Position numbers and translations under genes: made by a program
Notes under the pieces: generated by a model
Seen by the model: the letters and a program-made list of their open reading frames with translations, nothing else
What the model was told of the DNA's origin: nothing
The model's database searches: none
Assembly: GCA_021796535.1 (NCBI GenBank)
Contig: JAKABW010000003.1
Span: 1 to 53,028, forward strand
Origin: Actinomycetes bacterium
GTDB lineage: Bacteria; Actinomycetota; Acidimicrobiia; Acidimicrobiales; Bog-793
DNA length: 53,028 nucleotides
Direction: 5' to 3'
Shown here: positions 34,574 through 43,975 of the stretch, piece by piece
Layout: the number at the start of each line of letters is the position of its first letter
Position numbering within the stretch: the first letter of the stretch is position 1

Positions 34574-36010
34574 TTAAAACAGTTGTCGCGAAGATCCGAC
34601 AACATATAATGAACCGGTAACTAAAATTATGTCGTCTGGCTCGGCGGCGGATAAAGCCCAAGAGACCGCGGAAGGTACGTCGCCTGCGTCAAGAGACGGA
34701 AATCCCAGCTTTTCGCCGGCTTCTTTGACGAGGCTTCCCGGCAGCGCCCTGAGAGAGGGCGGAGTGCAACCCACTACCGTGACGTTTGCCTTGAACCCGG
34801 TCCCTCCGGTCTCCGCGAATTTTCTGTCCGCCAGTTTATCCAGTTCCATGGCTTGCAACATCTTGACCGGATCCCTGCCCCGCAGGCAACCCAAAACTAT
34901 AAACAGGTTTTTGAACGCCGGAAAGTCCTCTTCCAGAGAACTGCGCAAAACAGAGATTCCGGCTTCGTTGTGGGCTCCGTCAAGCAGCAACAAAGGATTG
35001 CGCTGCAGGACTTCCAGACGCCCCGGCATTTTCACTTTCGACAAAGCTTCCTGGAGGACTTCCGGGTCAATTTCTCGGCCGAGCAACTGTTCGACGGCAG
35101 CCACCGCAATTGCGGTGTTTTCCCCTTGGTGATAGCCGTGCATGGGCACAAAAAGGTCTTCGTATGTCCTAAACGGCGTAGAGATGCTTACCAACCGACC
35201 GCCGTGAGCCACTTCGTTGACAAAGCAGTCAAAATCCCTGCCGCGGACCAAAACATCGCTTGCTCCCTGTTCAAGAGCCTGTGACTCCAAAAGCTGCGCC
35301 AGTTCGGGATCCTTTTCGCCTTGCATAAAAACAGAACCTGGTTTTACTATCCCGACTTTTTCCATGGCGATGTGCTTTTTGGTCGGCCCAAGAATCTCCA
35401 CGTGATCAAGGTCCACATTGGTGAGGACGGCAACCAAAGCGTCTCCGGCGCTTGTGGCATCATAGCGTCCGCCCATTCCCACTTCCACCACCGCCGCGTC
35501 GACGGCAACGTCGCTGAAAAATATGAAGGCGGCGGCTGTCATAAGTTCGAACCAGGTTGGTGGAATAACCAGTTTCCCGGCAGATAGCAGAAAAGATTCC
35601 AATTGTTGCAAAAGCGACAACAGTGAGGCCAGATCCTCGTCGGAAACCGCCGTATTGTCGACCATGATGCGCTCGTTCAGCACCTCCAGATGGGGGCTGG
35701 TATACGTCCCCACGCTCAAACCGAGTTCTGCCAAAATGTAAGTCGAAACTCTGCTTACCGACCCCTTGCCGTTGGTACCGGTGACCTGTAAAATGGGGTA
35801 ATTGGCATCCGGTCTGGACATGGTGTCCAGCAAAGTATGGATGCGCTCCAACGTCGGCTCTGCCGCTCTGCCGGCCGCGCCGCGCTCTATGGCTTCCAAG
35901 TTGACGTGGGAGTCAAGATAAGAAAGGGCGTCCCCCACCGAAAGAGCCTTCATTCGGCCGGAATTTATTTTTGGATGATGACTGCCGTGTTCGTTGTCAG
36001 GAAGCTTCAC
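34574..36010 (-). CDS. folC: Dihydrofolate synthase / folylpolyglutamate synthase
   Basis: This Mur-ligase-type enzyme has the P-loop [14 protein letters not shown] near residues 78-91, the omega loop [48 protein letters not shown] and LDGAHNEAG. It adds glutamate to dihydropteroate and to folates. From the GTG at 36010 it is 478 residues and overlaps the clpX end by 14 bases. An ATG at 35953 ([16 protein letters not shown]) fits the usual N-terminus of the family better. Neither start has a convincing ribosome site. The pairing of folC with clpX is found in several actinobacteria. Confidence 0.93.
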   Translation of the reverse strand: MKLPDNEHGSHHPKINSGRMKALSVGDALSYLDSHVNLEAIERGAAGRAAEPTLERIHTLLDTMSRPDANYPILQVTGTNGKGSVSRVSTYILAELGLSVGTYTSPHLEVLNERIMVDNTAVSDEDLASLLSLLQQLESFLLSAGKLVIPPTWFELMTAAAFIFFSDVAVDAAVVEVGMGGRYDATSAGDALVAVLTNVDLDHVEILGPTKKHIAMEKVGIVKPGSVFMQGEKDPELAQLLESQALEQGASDVLVRGRDFDCFVNEVAHGGRLVSISTPFRTYEDLFVPMHGYHQGENTAIAVAAVEQLLGREIDPEVLQEALSKVKMPGRLEVLQRNPLLLLDGAHNEAGISVLRSSLEEDFPAFKNLFIVLGCLRGRDPVKMLQAMELDKLADRKFAETGGTGFKANVTVVGCTPPSLRALPGSLVKEAGEKLGFPSLDAGDVPSAVSWALSAAEPDDIILVTGSLYVVGSSRQLF

Positions 36011-37274
36011 GTCTCGGCTGATCCGTCTTGTTGCCCGGAGTCCTCGGCATCAGTGTCGGGGCGACGTGCTCCATCACCACACGTTTGTCCACTATGCATT
36101 TACCAACGTCGCTGCGGCTGGGCAGATCGTACATGACATCCAATAAAACCTCTTCCAAAATGGCCCGGAGTCCCCTTGCCCCGGTGCCACGCATCAGGGC
36201 TTGGTCGGCAATGGCCACAAGAGCGTCTTCGGTAATGTCCAGATCCACGTTGTCCAACTGGAAAACTTTCTTGAACTGCTTGGTCAAAGCGTTCTTCGGC
36301 TCTACCAAGATCCTCACCAGTGCGTCTTTGTCCAGGTTTGAAACGGCTCCGATCACGGGAAGCCTGCCGACGAATTCCGGTATCAAACCGAATTTGAGCA
36401 AGTCTTCCGGCAGGACCTCCAAGTAAATTTGGTTGTCGTCGTAACGCTTGGCTTTTCTAACGTCGGCCCGAAAACCTATGCCTGACTTGCCGATTCTGCC
36501 TTCGATGATTTTGTCGAGGCCGGCAAAAGCCCCGCCGCAAATAAACAGGATGTTGGTGGTGTCTATCTGGATAAATTCCTGATGCGGATGCTTCCTTCCG
36601 CCCTGCGGGGGGACTGAGGCAACTGTTCCTTCCAGAATTTTCAGAAGAGCCTGCTGCACCCCTTCGCCTGAGACGTCCCTGGTTATGGAAGGGTTTTCGC
36701 TCTTTTTGGCGATTTTGTCTATTTCGTCTATGTAGATGATTCCCGTTTCGGCTTTTTTGACGTCATAATCCGCCGCCTGAATCAGTTTCAGAAGAATGTT
36801 TTCCACATCCTCACCCACGTAACCGGCTTCCGTCAGTGCGGTGGCATCGGCAATGGCAAAGGGGACGTTCAGCATCCTGGCCAGAGTCTGGGCCAAAAGG
36901 GTTTTACCGCAACCGGTCGGACCCAGCAACAAGATATTGGACTTGGCCAATTCCACGTCGCCGTCGACGTGTATCGCGCCGACCTGCATCCTCTTGTAGT
37001 GGTTGTATACCGCTACGGAAAGTATCTTCTTGGCGGTATCCTGGCCTATGACGTAATCGTTCAAAAAGTCGTTGATTTCGCGCGGCTTTGGCAGCTCGTC
37101 AAAATTGACTTCCGTGGACTCGGAAAGCTCTTCTTCTATGATGTCGTTGCACAGCTCTATACATTCGTCACAAATGTATACCCCCGGCCCGGCAATCAGT
37201 TTTTTTACCTGCTTCTGCGATTTGCCGCAGAAACTGCATTTTACCAATTCACCGCCGTCACCGAATTTTGCCAC
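35997..37274 (-). CDS. clpX: ATP-dependent Clp protease ATPase subunit ClpX
   Basis: This 425-residue AAA+ unfoldase has an N-terminal C4 zinc domain (CSFCGKS with Cys13 and Cys16; CDECIELC with Cys35 and Cys38). The Walker A is [17 protein letters not shown], the Walker [14 protein letters not shown], and the pore loop region and sensor [12 protein letters not shown] are present. It unfolds substrates and feeds them to ClpP. It lies 15 bases after clpP in the normal order tig, clpP, clpX. The C-terminal tail is basic and short. All motifs are intact. Confidence 0.97.
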   Translation of the reverse strand: MAKFGDGGELVKCSFCGKSQKQVKKLIAGPGVYICDECIELCNDIIEEELSESTEVNFDELPKPREINDFLNDYVIGQDTAKKILSVAVYNHYKRMQVGAIHVDGDVELAKSNILLLGPTGCGKTLLAQTLARMLNVPFAIADATALTEAGYVGEDVENILLKLIQAADYDVKKAETGIIYIDEIDKIAKKSENPSITRDVSGEGVQQALLKILEGTVASVPPQGGRKHPHQEFIQIDTTNILFICGGAFAGLDKIIEGRIGKSGIGFRADVRKAKRYDDNQIYLEVLPEDLLKFGLIPEFVGRLPVIGAVSNLDKDALVRILVEPKNALTKQFKKVFQLDNVDLDITEDALVAIADQALMRGTGARGLRAILEEVLLDVMYDLPSRSDVGKCIVDKRVVMEHVAPTLMPRTPGNKTDQPRREAS

Positions 37275-37289
37275 ACTTCCCTCCAGTAA

Positions 37290-37919
37290 TCAGATCGCTT
37301 GTGCGACTGCGATCGAGCCTAAGTTTTCTCTGTTGGTAATTACTTCGTCAATCAAACCGTAATCGCAAGCTTCTTGGGCGCTCATGATAAAGTCCCTGTC
37401 CGTGTCTTTTTGGATCCGCTCTACGGGCTGACCGGTATCCGCCGCCAGCATGTTGTTGAGGAGATCCCTCATTCTAAGGATTTCTTTGGCCTGCAACTCA
37501 ATGTCGGTCGCCTGTCCGGCCGCGCCTCCGTAGGGCTGATGCAGCAAAATTCTGGAGTGCGGCAAAGCATAGCGCTTACCTTTTGTGCCTGCGCCGAGGA
37601 GAACGGCCGCAGCCGAAGCGGCCTGACCGAAACAGAAAGTGGACTTGTCGGGACGCACGTACTTCATGGTGTCATATATGGCAAAAAGCGCCGTGATATC
37701 GCCCCCGGGAGAGTTGATATAGATATTGATATCTTTATCCTGGTCCTCAGATTCCAAAAAGAGCATTTGGGCGCAGACCAGATTGGCCACCGTATCGTCT
37801 ATAGGTGTCCCTATAAAAATGATACGTTCTTTCAACAACCGGGAATAGAGGTCATAAGAACGCTCACCTCTCGCGTCCTTTTCCACCACCACCGGTACAA
37901 GGTAATTGGTTGCCCTCAT
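37290..37919 (-). CDS. clpP: ATP-dependent Clp protease proteolytic subunit
   Basis: This 209-residue serine protease has Ser102 in [14 protein letters not shown], His127 in [14 protein letters not shown] and [14 protein letters not shown] in the handle region. It forms the proteolytic barrel with ClpX. The usual actinobacterial locus holds two clpP genes side by side; here only one lies between tig and clpX. A second could be elsewhere. The ATG overlaps the tig stop (ATGA). Confidence 0.96.
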   Translation of the reverse strand: MRATNYLVPVVVEKDARGERSYDLYSRLLKERIIFIGTPIDDTVANLVCAQMLFLESEDQDKDINIYINSPGGDITALFAIYDTMKYVRPDKSTFCFGQAASAAAVLLGAGTKGKRYALPHSRILLHQPYGGAAGQATDIELQAKEILRMRDLLNNMLAADTGQPVERIQKDTDRDFIMSAQEACDYGLIDEVITNRENLGSIAVAQAI

Positions 37920-39361
37920 TCCTCTATACCCCCAACGTCTGAGTCTTTTTCGTCACTTTCCAAAGTGTCTTCACTATCCAGATTACCGCTAACAGAAGTT
38001 TTATCCTCTTTTTTGGAGTCATTTAATGCAAAAGTTTTTTCATTATCTTCGTCTGCGTTGTCTTTAAATATGGATTTATCCAGCTTGTGGCCTTCCGTGT
38101 CCGACAATTCGACTCCGCCCAGCAACCATTCAAAAGTCTTGTCGATCTTTTTTTGCATTTTTAGATCAGTCATTCTGTCCTGCTTTTCAAAAATTTCCCG
38201 GACTTGAGCTATGGGAGTATTCATCTGCTCTGCCAATTTGACGAGTTCGTTGTCTATCTCAAGCTCATCCACGGTTATTTTTTCTTTTGCCGCCACTGCC
38301 AAAAGAGCCAGATCTCTCAAAACCTCTTTTTTGGCAATTTCTTCCGCCTGGGCCACGAATTCGTCTTCGTTTTGGCCGAGCAGTTGGAGATACCTGTCCA
38401 TCTTTATCCCCATTTGGCTCACCTGGCTGATCGCGCTCTGCAATTTCCTGGCCGTAGCCTCTTTTACGAGCACCTCCGGGGCGTCTATCGGCAAAAGCTC
38501 TATCAGCTGATCCAGCATTTTCTCTTTGAAAGACATCTCCGCGAAACTGAGCTTTTGTTTGTTGATTTGCTCCACAAGATCGTCACGCAATTCCTGAATG
38601 GTATCAAACTCGGAAACGTCTTTGGCAAACTCGTCGTTTACCTCCGGTAAAACTTTTTCGCGCACGACTTTGATATGAAAGAAAATAGTGGCTTCTCCGC
38701 CGGGGGCTTCTTTTGAATCGTATTCGATATCGTCTCCGGCTTTAACGCCGACCAATACCTCATCGGCTGCTTCCATCAGTCCGCCTTTGCCCACTTCGTA
38801 GACAAAGTCTTCCACCGTCAAGTCATCCAGCTGTTCGCCGTCACGCACGCCTTTCATGTCCAGGGTCAGGACATCTCCGACTTTGCTTTCCCTGTCGACT
38901 TCGACCAAGGTTGCCAGCTGCTCGCGCAGGTGGTCTATCTGATGTTGGATGTCTTCATCCGTGGCGACGGGCGAGGGCACTTCCACTTTGATATTTTCAT
39001 ATCCTGAAATATCGGCTATCGGTCTTATGGCCACGGTTGCCTCGTAGACCAGACGTCCGGATTCTTCCCCTTCTTTTATGTCTATGGCGGGAGAATCGAT
39101 GGCATCAATTTGCTCGATCTCGATTGCTTCGTTGTAGGTCTTTGGGATCAGGTCCCGTAGGGCCTCCGTGCGAATGGCCTTATGGCCAAGACGCTGTGCC
39201 AACACACGCGGCGGAACTTTACCGGGACGAAAACCCGGGACTTTAACTTCGCGCACGAGATGCCTGACGGTTTCTTCTTCTGCGGCTTTCAGATCCGCCT
39301 CGTCCACTTCAACGACGAGTTTTACCTTATAGTCTTCTAATGTCGTACTTGATGTTTGCAT
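37916..39361 (-). CDS. tig: Trigger factor (ribosome-associated chaperone)
   Basis: This 481-residue protein has the ribosome-binding loop [16 protein letters not shown] near 40-55, the PPIase middle domain (about 160-245; [15 protein letters not shown]) and the helical C-terminal domain to about 420. The last 50 residues form a highly acidic, Ser/Asp/Glu-rich tail not found in short homologues. It binds nascent chains at the ribosome exit. It starts the tig-clpP-clpX operon and is read away from tRNA-Pro(UGG). Confidence 0.96.
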   Translation of the reverse strand: MQTSSTTLEDYKVKLVVEVDEADLKAAEEETVRHLVREVKVPGFRPGKVPPRVLAQRLGHKAIRTEALRDLIPKTYNEAIEIEQIDAIDSPAIDIKEGEESGRLVYEATVAIRPIADISGYENIKVEVPSPVATDEDIQHQIDHLREQLATLVEVDRESKVGDVLTLDMKGVRDGEQLDDLTVEDFVYEVGKGGLMEAADEVLVGVKAGDDIEYDSKEAPGGEATIFFHIKVVREKVLPEVNDEFAKDVSEFDTIQELRDDLVEQINKQKLSFAEMSFKEKMLDQLIELLPIDAPEVLVKEATARKLQSAISQVSQMGIKMDRYLQLLGQNEDEFVAQAEEIAKKEVLRDLALLAVAAKEKITVDELEIDNELVKLAEQMNTPIAQVREIFEKQDRMTDLKMQKKIDKTFEWLLGGVELSDTEGHKLDKSIFKDNADEDNEKTFALNDSKKEDKTSVSGNLDSEDTLESDEKDSDVGGIEE

Positions 39362-39484
39362 ACTTATTTGAGCTTACCTACAATTCTCAGGTACCTTTGG
39401 CAATTTTAGGCTAAAGAAAAAATAAATCCCTTAAAGATGGTTTACAGCTGTTGGGTTGTCTACTATATAATCAGTTGCATCAAA

Positions 39485-39558
39485 CGGGGTGTGGCGCAGT
39501 TTGGTAGCGCGCGTGCTTTGGGAGCATGAGGTCCTCGGTTCAAATCCGGGCACCCCGA
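39485..39558 (+). tRNA. tRNA-Pro (anticodon UGG)
   Basis: The cloverleaf is complete: acceptor CGGGGTG/CACCCCG (7 bp), anticodon stem CGTGC/GCATG with loop TTTGGGA (anticodon TGG), T arm CTCGG-TTCAAAT-CCGGG (one mismatch tolerated), discriminator A. The C1:G72 pair is typical of proline. No encoded CCA follows. It is divergent from tig. Confidence 0.97.
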
Positions 39559-39971
39559 CAAAGAGATGTCCTTCTTCAGCCAAGAAAGCATGGCCTTGCT
39601 TGAAACACTCCCACAAACAGCGGCACAGCAACCGACGGAGATGAGCCAAACGGACTTTTTCATAAAAAAAGCCTTTGGTATCACGACTTTTTTTGATCAT
39701 TTCATGACATTGACTTTTTATTGTGTACCGGCTTCCGGTGCCCGTACCAGAACCTGTTCCGAAATTTCATTGCGGGCAAAAAGACTTATCAATCACAACC
39801 TTTTTACCCCTGTCCGTTCCCCGAAACAGCGGAGACATACCACGACAAAAGCAAAGCACAATGCCTATGTCAATGAACCGATCTTAGGACGAACTGAGAG
39901 CGGATGACAAATTGTCGGGACATTATCTTGACTAGAATAAACAAAAAGACCGGACGACAGATCGAAAGACA
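39559..39971. other. Gene-free stretch after tRNA-Pro(UGG)
   Basis: A plus-strand frame of 113 codons (39566-39907) has no family-like content and begins right at the tRNA, so I do not call it. The stretch around 39655-39692 is rich in A and T runs and could end the tRNA transcript. I see no other element. Confidence 0.35.
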
Positions 39972-40910
39972 GTGGACATAAAAGAATTTTTCCTGGAAAG
40001 TCATATTTTTATTGTTACCGGAAAAGGCGGCACCGGAAAAACCGTTTCTTCCATGGCTCTGGCCATGACAGCGGCAAAACATGGTCTAAACACTTTGCTG
40101 GTTACCCTGGATAGAGACTCACACATTTTCGAACTTCTAAATATAGAAATGTCCGAGACCGAAGCCCCGGTAAAAGTCCAAGACAACTTGAGCGTGCGAC
40201 TGATCACGCCGGAAGATGCCCTTCTTCGATACCTCGCAGAACACGGCATGGGGAAAACTTCCAAGCGGCTCCTTTCCACCAACACCGTTCACGTAATTTC
40301 AAATGCCATTCCCGGCATACAAGAAATACTCGTCTTGGGAAGATTAAAACAACTGGAAAGAGACGGCGCAGCCGATGTGATCATAGTAGACGGACCGGCC
40401 ACCGGACATGCCATTACCCTCCTCACAAGCCCTGCGGGCCTTACTTTTGCGGCGAGGGGAGGAGCTCTCAAAAAGCAGGCCGAAGACGTGGCGGAAATGC
40501 TCACGGACCACAAAAGATGCCAAGTCATTTTTGTCTGCATCCCCGAAGAAACACCCATCAACGAAACCGTTGACGCCGCTTTCCTGATGGAGGACAAAAC
40601 CAACGTAGCTTTGGCACCCATGATCATCAATCAGGTTTACACTTCAGTTCAAGGGATTGCAACGGATCCAAAGGCAGCGGCAGAAGAGGTCGGAGTGGCG
40701 GATCCGGATCAACAGTGCCTGGACATACTAAAAGCCGCCGCCGAATTCAGGCTCGGCCGCATTGAATTTCAAAGAGAACTGCTATCGCGTCTCCACAAGG
40801 AACTGGCTTTGCCAAAAATATATCTGCCCCTGATTCTGGCGGGAGATTTCACCGAAACCATGATATCCGCATTGGCCGAAATTCTCGAAAAACAAATCAT
40901 TGCCATATAG
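39972..40910 (+). CDS. ArsA/Get3-like ATPase, first of pair
   Basis: This 312-residue P-loop protein has the deviant Walker A VTGKGGTGKTVSSMALAM (17-24), a switch I-like VTLDRDSHIFELLN, and VIIVDGPATGHAITLL (Walker B/switch II). It lacks the DTAPTGH motif of true Get3; DGPATGH stands in its place. Tandem ArsA-like ATPases are a regular feature of actinobacterial genomes, where their role in the cell envelope or in protein handling is only partly known. The start is GTG at 39972 with a weak purine tract. The second copy follows after about 260 bases. Confidence 0.85.
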   Translation: MDIKEFFLESHIFIVTGKGGTGKTVSSMALAMTAAKHGLNTLLVTLDRDSHIFELLNIEMSETEAPVKVQDNLSVRLITPEDALLRYLAEHGMGKTSKRLLSTNTVHVISNAIPGIQEILVLGRLKQLERDGAADVIIVDGPATGHAITLLTSPAGLTFAARGGALKKQAEDVAEMLTDHKRCQVIFVCIPEETPINETVDAAFLMEDKTNVALAPMIINQVYTSVQGIATDPKAAAEEVGVADPDQQCLDILKAAAEFRLGRIEFQRELLSRLHKELALPKIYLPLILAGDFTETMISALAEILEKQIIAI

Positions 40911-40924
40911 AAACACGAGGGTCT

Positions 40925-41098
40925 ATGGCAGCTATTAGACATACAAAAAATGTGAAAACCTTTTTGACAGGTACACATGAAGTAACGGATGTCAAAAACA
41001 CAAGCAGTATCTTCACCCGTTACAACTACAATCATTTATCACACAGTGAAATATCTTACAAAATGAACTGCAGTTATCTTGCCAACTTTCTTTGCTAA
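40925..41098 (+). other. Possible 57-residue small ORF
   Basis: An ATG frame runs to TAA at 41096-41098 in the gap between the two ArsA-like genes, with GAGGG close before the start (three bases, too near for a good site). The residues show no motif. It may be chance. Confidence 0.15.
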
Positions 41099-41171
41099 AA
41101 TACCCCTTGATCCGGGATAGCTCTTTCCGAAATATAGAGACAACGGAACTTTTTCGATTTAATTGTATAGT

Positions 41172-42449
41172 ATGGTAATTGTTTTGATGGGCAGCGATTT
41201 TTCCACGACCGGACAAAAAGAAGACAGTGATGCTGTCGCTGGCTCTGTCCTCGTTGCCGAGGAACTGTTCTCTAAATCTGTTATAGTCACACTCGGTCCG
41301 GGCGGCATCGGAAAAACCACTTTGTCGGCAGCGCTTTCCATGGCTGCGGCCAAAACCGGCAAGAGGGTTTGCGTCATTACCATAGATCCAGCAAAACGTC
41401 TGGCCGACGCCCTAGGCATAGCCGACATAGACAACACCCCGAAGCCCATACACGGCGATTGGCCCGGGCAACTGGATGCCGTGATGTTGGATGCCTCCGC
41501 TACTTTTGACGACCTCGTCAAAAGGTACTCCAAAAATCAAAGCCAGGCCGACAGTATTTTGAACAATAGGCTTTACGCCAACCTGACCACGACTTTAGCC
41601 GGTACGCATGAATATATGGCCGCAGAAAAACTTTTTGAAATACACAGCTCAGGCAATTACGACTTAATCGTTGTGGACACTCCCCCTTCACGCCACGCCA
41701 TAGACTTTCTGGATGCCCCAGAAAACCTTTTTGCCTTTCTGGACAACAAGATATTCCGACTTATTACCAACCCGAACAGATACTTGAAAGCCGTATCTCT
41801 TGCCACACAATTTTTGTTAAAAACGGTAGCCAAAGTGGCCGGAGCAGAAATTGTGGAAGACGCCGTCGAGTTCTTCCGCTCTTTTGACGGGATGGAAGAC
41901 GGATTTCGACAAAGAGCAATGGCCGTCACCGGCCTTTTGCGGAGTCCAAAAAGCTCATTTATCCTCGCTTCCGCTCCTCAAAAAGACGTCGTCATCGACA
42001 CCAAATTCTTTGTTGAGGCTTTACAAGACCGCTCGTATCAAATAGATGCAGTCGTGCTCAATAAACTTCTACCTGAATTCGATACCATGTGTAAATATAT
42101 GGAGACAAAAAACTACTTCTCCGACGGATCACAAGAAGAAGCCCATTGGAAACAGCTCAACCTAACCGATGATACCGTAATAACGGATCGCTCGGAAAAA
42201 CTGGACAGACACGGCTTTATCGAAAACACCCACCCCGGATCCGCTTGGGCAAGTCATCTCATAAACCTGCGTGAATTATCCGACGCCGCGCAGCAGCAAC
42301 GAAAGATCGTTGCGGACATCACCCAGACCGCAAAAGTGAACAATATTTTCAAAATTCCGCTTCTGGAAAATGATGTGCACGATATCAAAGCTTTAGCGAT
42401 AATTGCCGACATCCTCCTCGGAGAACAGCTACCTTTAAGTCATGGCTAA
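41172..42449 (+). CDS. ArsA/Get3-like ATPase, second of pair
   Basis: This protein of about 425 residues has Walker A VTLGPGGIGKTTLSAALS (42-49), ITIDPAKRLADALG (switch I with Asp-Pro) and LIVVDTPPSRHAIDFL (switch II). It is closer to the classic ArsA plan than the first copy and has a longer middle part with DAPENLFAFLDNKIF. The two may act as a heterodimer, as the ATPase halves pair in ArsA and Get3. The start is uncertain: ATG at 41172 or 41187, with TATAGT directly before the first. The next gene overlaps its end by eight bases. Confidence 0.88.
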   Translation: MVIVLMGSDFSTTGQKEDSDAVAGSVLVAEELFSKSVIVTLGPGGIGKTTLSAALSMAAAKTGKRVCVITIDPAKRLADALGIADIDNTPKPIHGDWPGQLDAVMLDASATFDDLVKRYSKNQSQADSILNNRLYANLTTTLAGTHEYMAAEKLFEIHSSGNYDLIVVDTPPSRHAIDFLDAPENLFAFLDNKIFRLITNPNRYLKAVSLATQFLLKTVAKVAGAEIVEDAVEFFRSFDGMEDGFRQRAMAVTGLLRSPKSSFILASAPQKDVVIDTKFFVEALQDRSYQIDAVVLNKLLPEFDTMCKYMETKNYFSDGSQEEAHWKQLNLTDDTVITDRSEKLDRHGFIENTHPGSAWASHLINLRELSDAAQQQRKIVADITQTAKVNNIFKIPLLENDVHDIKALAIIADILLGEQLPLSHG

Positions 42450-42858
42450 AATACTGTTGATTAGCGACATCCAAGTCATTATCGACGAACTTGAGTCGGT
42501 CGTAGACGACGGAACGAATGAAATCGGAGCCCTGCCGGACGGCAACGAACTTCGAAAGATTCTGGAAGAAGACCCGCCGGACCTCATTATAGCCGATTCT
42601 CAGATAGGCAATATGGGCGGTATAGCGATCGCCCACGACGTCAAACTGGAAGAATCATACGGACGTATCGGCAGGGTGGGGATCATAATACTTCTGGATC
42701 GCAGAGCAGACGTCCACTTGGCCAAGCGCTCCGGTGCCGACGGCTGGATCATCAAACCTCTCGATACTTTCCGAATCAGAACGGCCGTAGAGCAAGTGCT
42801 CGGCGGTGCAAGATTTGAAGACGAGTCCTTCAAGCCGCTTGACTCCGTTACGCAATAA
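42442..42858 (+). CDS. Stand-alone response-regulator receiver domain
   Basis: This 138-residue REC fold protein has Asp9 (LLISDIQ) for the acidic pocket, phosphoacceptor Asp52 in LIIADSQIGNMGG and Lys105 in GWIIKPLD. There is no output domain after about residue 122. Only one acidic residue is plain in the N-terminal pocket (the usual DD pair is SD), so metal binding may be weak. It overlaps the second ArsA-like gene, which suggests it regulates or partners these ATPases. No histidine kinase is nearby. Confidence 0.8.
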   Translation: MAKILLISDIQVIIDELESVVDDGTNEIGALPDGNELRKILEEDPPDLIIADSQIGNMGGIAIAHDVKLEESYGRIGRVGIIILLDRRADVHLAKRSGADGWIIKPLDTFRIRTAVEQVLGGARFEDESFKPLDSVTQ

Positions 42859-42980
42859 AAATATTTGGAAGCATTGCTCCGGTCACATATGCTCCGGTCA
42901 TAAAAAGACTTGACCGGAGCGATAGAAAATAGGTTTTGAAATAAAGGCGGTAACCCGTCGACCCAAGAGTTGAGAGCAGA

Positions 42981-43814
42981 ATGATGTTTCGAAAAAAAAC
43001 AAGACCGGACGATACGGGAACCAAACTGTCGTCCGATCTCTCGGAACAGGAAGAAAAAATTACAAAAGGTCTGGAGTCTTTACGTACCTCCAGTGTAAAA
43101 GAATTAATGACCCCGCGGGTTGACATTATAGCGTTGGCCGCACCCGTACAATTTTCCGACGTTGCCACAGCAGTCCGTAAATCCGGACACAGCCACTTTC
43201 CCGTCTACAAAGGAGAACTTGACCACCTCATCGGTACACTGTTTGCGAAAGACTTATTCCACTTGGAAGAGTTCACGACCTTACCAAGAGACGGAGAAGA
43301 CCAAGAGAGCGAAACAAAGAGTCACTTCATCCCCACTGACTTGGACGTTACCAAACGCCTCAGAGAGCCTTATATAGTGCCTGAATCACGCGCCGCCCTG
43401 GAGGTTTTGGCTGAAATGAGACGCCGTAAAAGAGGTTTTGCCGTGGTGGTGGACGAATACGGAGGACTGGCCGGAGTTTTGACAATTAAAGACCTTGTCA
43501 GTGAACTTGTGGGCGATATTCAGGATGAATTCGACAGGGGAAAGTCTCCGCAAATTGTCAAAATCGATACGTCAAGATACTTGCTTGACGGTTCATGCAC
43601 TATTGATGAAGTCCGCTCCGAATTGGATATAGATCTGCCGGACGGTGAATATGTCACGATAGCGGGATTCCTTCTCGATGTCTTAGGAAAGATACCCGAG
43701 GAAGGCGACACGATATCCCATAAGGAATGGACATTCAAAATCACAAGAATGGATAAGAGAAGAATAGCCAAAATAGTTTTGCAATCACCTGGATTTACGC
43801 CAAAGCAGGACTAG
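42981..43814 (+). CDS. CorC/HlyC-like CBS-pair protein
   Basis: The protein has 277 residues. SSVKELMTPRVDIIALA opens the first CBS domain, GFAVVVDEYGGLAGVLTIKD the second, and the C-terminal transporter-associated (CorC_HlyC) domain has DEVRSELDIDLPDGEYVTIAGFLL split around residues 205-230. There is no DUF21 membrane domain, so it is the soluble CorC type rather than a full CNNM-like transporter. CorC proteins are linked to Mg/Co efflux and magnesium balance. GAGAGC precedes the ATG. An insert of about 20 acidic residues between the CBS units (DGEDQESETK) is unusual. Confidence 0.88.
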   Translation: MMFRKKTRPDDTGTKLSSDLSEQEEKITKGLESLRTSSVKELMTPRVDIIALAAPVQFSDVATAVRKSGHSHFPVYKGELDHLIGTLFAKDLFHLEEFTTLPRDGEDQESETKSHFIPTDLDVTKRLREPYIVPESRAALEVLAEMRRRKRGFAVVVDEYGGLAGVLTIKDLVSELVGDIQDEFDRGKSPQIVKIDTSRYLLDGSCTIDEVRSELDIDLPDGEYVTIAGFLLDVLGKIPEEGDTISHKEWTFKITRMDKRRIAKIVLQSPGFTPKQD

Positions 43815-43869
43815 CCGTTATGCTAAAATGACAACCGGTCTTTAGAGATTTACCATTTCTGATCCAATT

Positions 43870-43947
43870 CGGGAAGTAGCGCAGCTTGGTTAGCGCGCAG
43901 CGTTCGGGACGCTGAGGTCGCGGGTTCGAATCCCGCCTTCCCGACCA
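43870..43947 (+). tRNA. tRNA-Pro (anticodon CGG)
   Basis: Acceptor CGGGAAG/CTTCCCG, anticodon stem CAGCG/CGCTG with loop TTCGGGA (anticodon CGG), T arm GCGGG-TTCGAAT-CCCGC. CCA is encoded (43945-43947), unlike in tRNA-Pro(UGG). The CRISPR array starts 28 bases after the CCA. Confidence 0.97.
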
Positions 43948-43975
43948 CACTATCCACACTTTATATTCGATCCCT

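Noticed and set aside
39431-39700. Minus-strand frame of 89 codons over tRNA-Pro(UGG)
   Set aside because: The tRNA cloverleaf is complete and explains the sequence; the peptide includes the translated tRNA.
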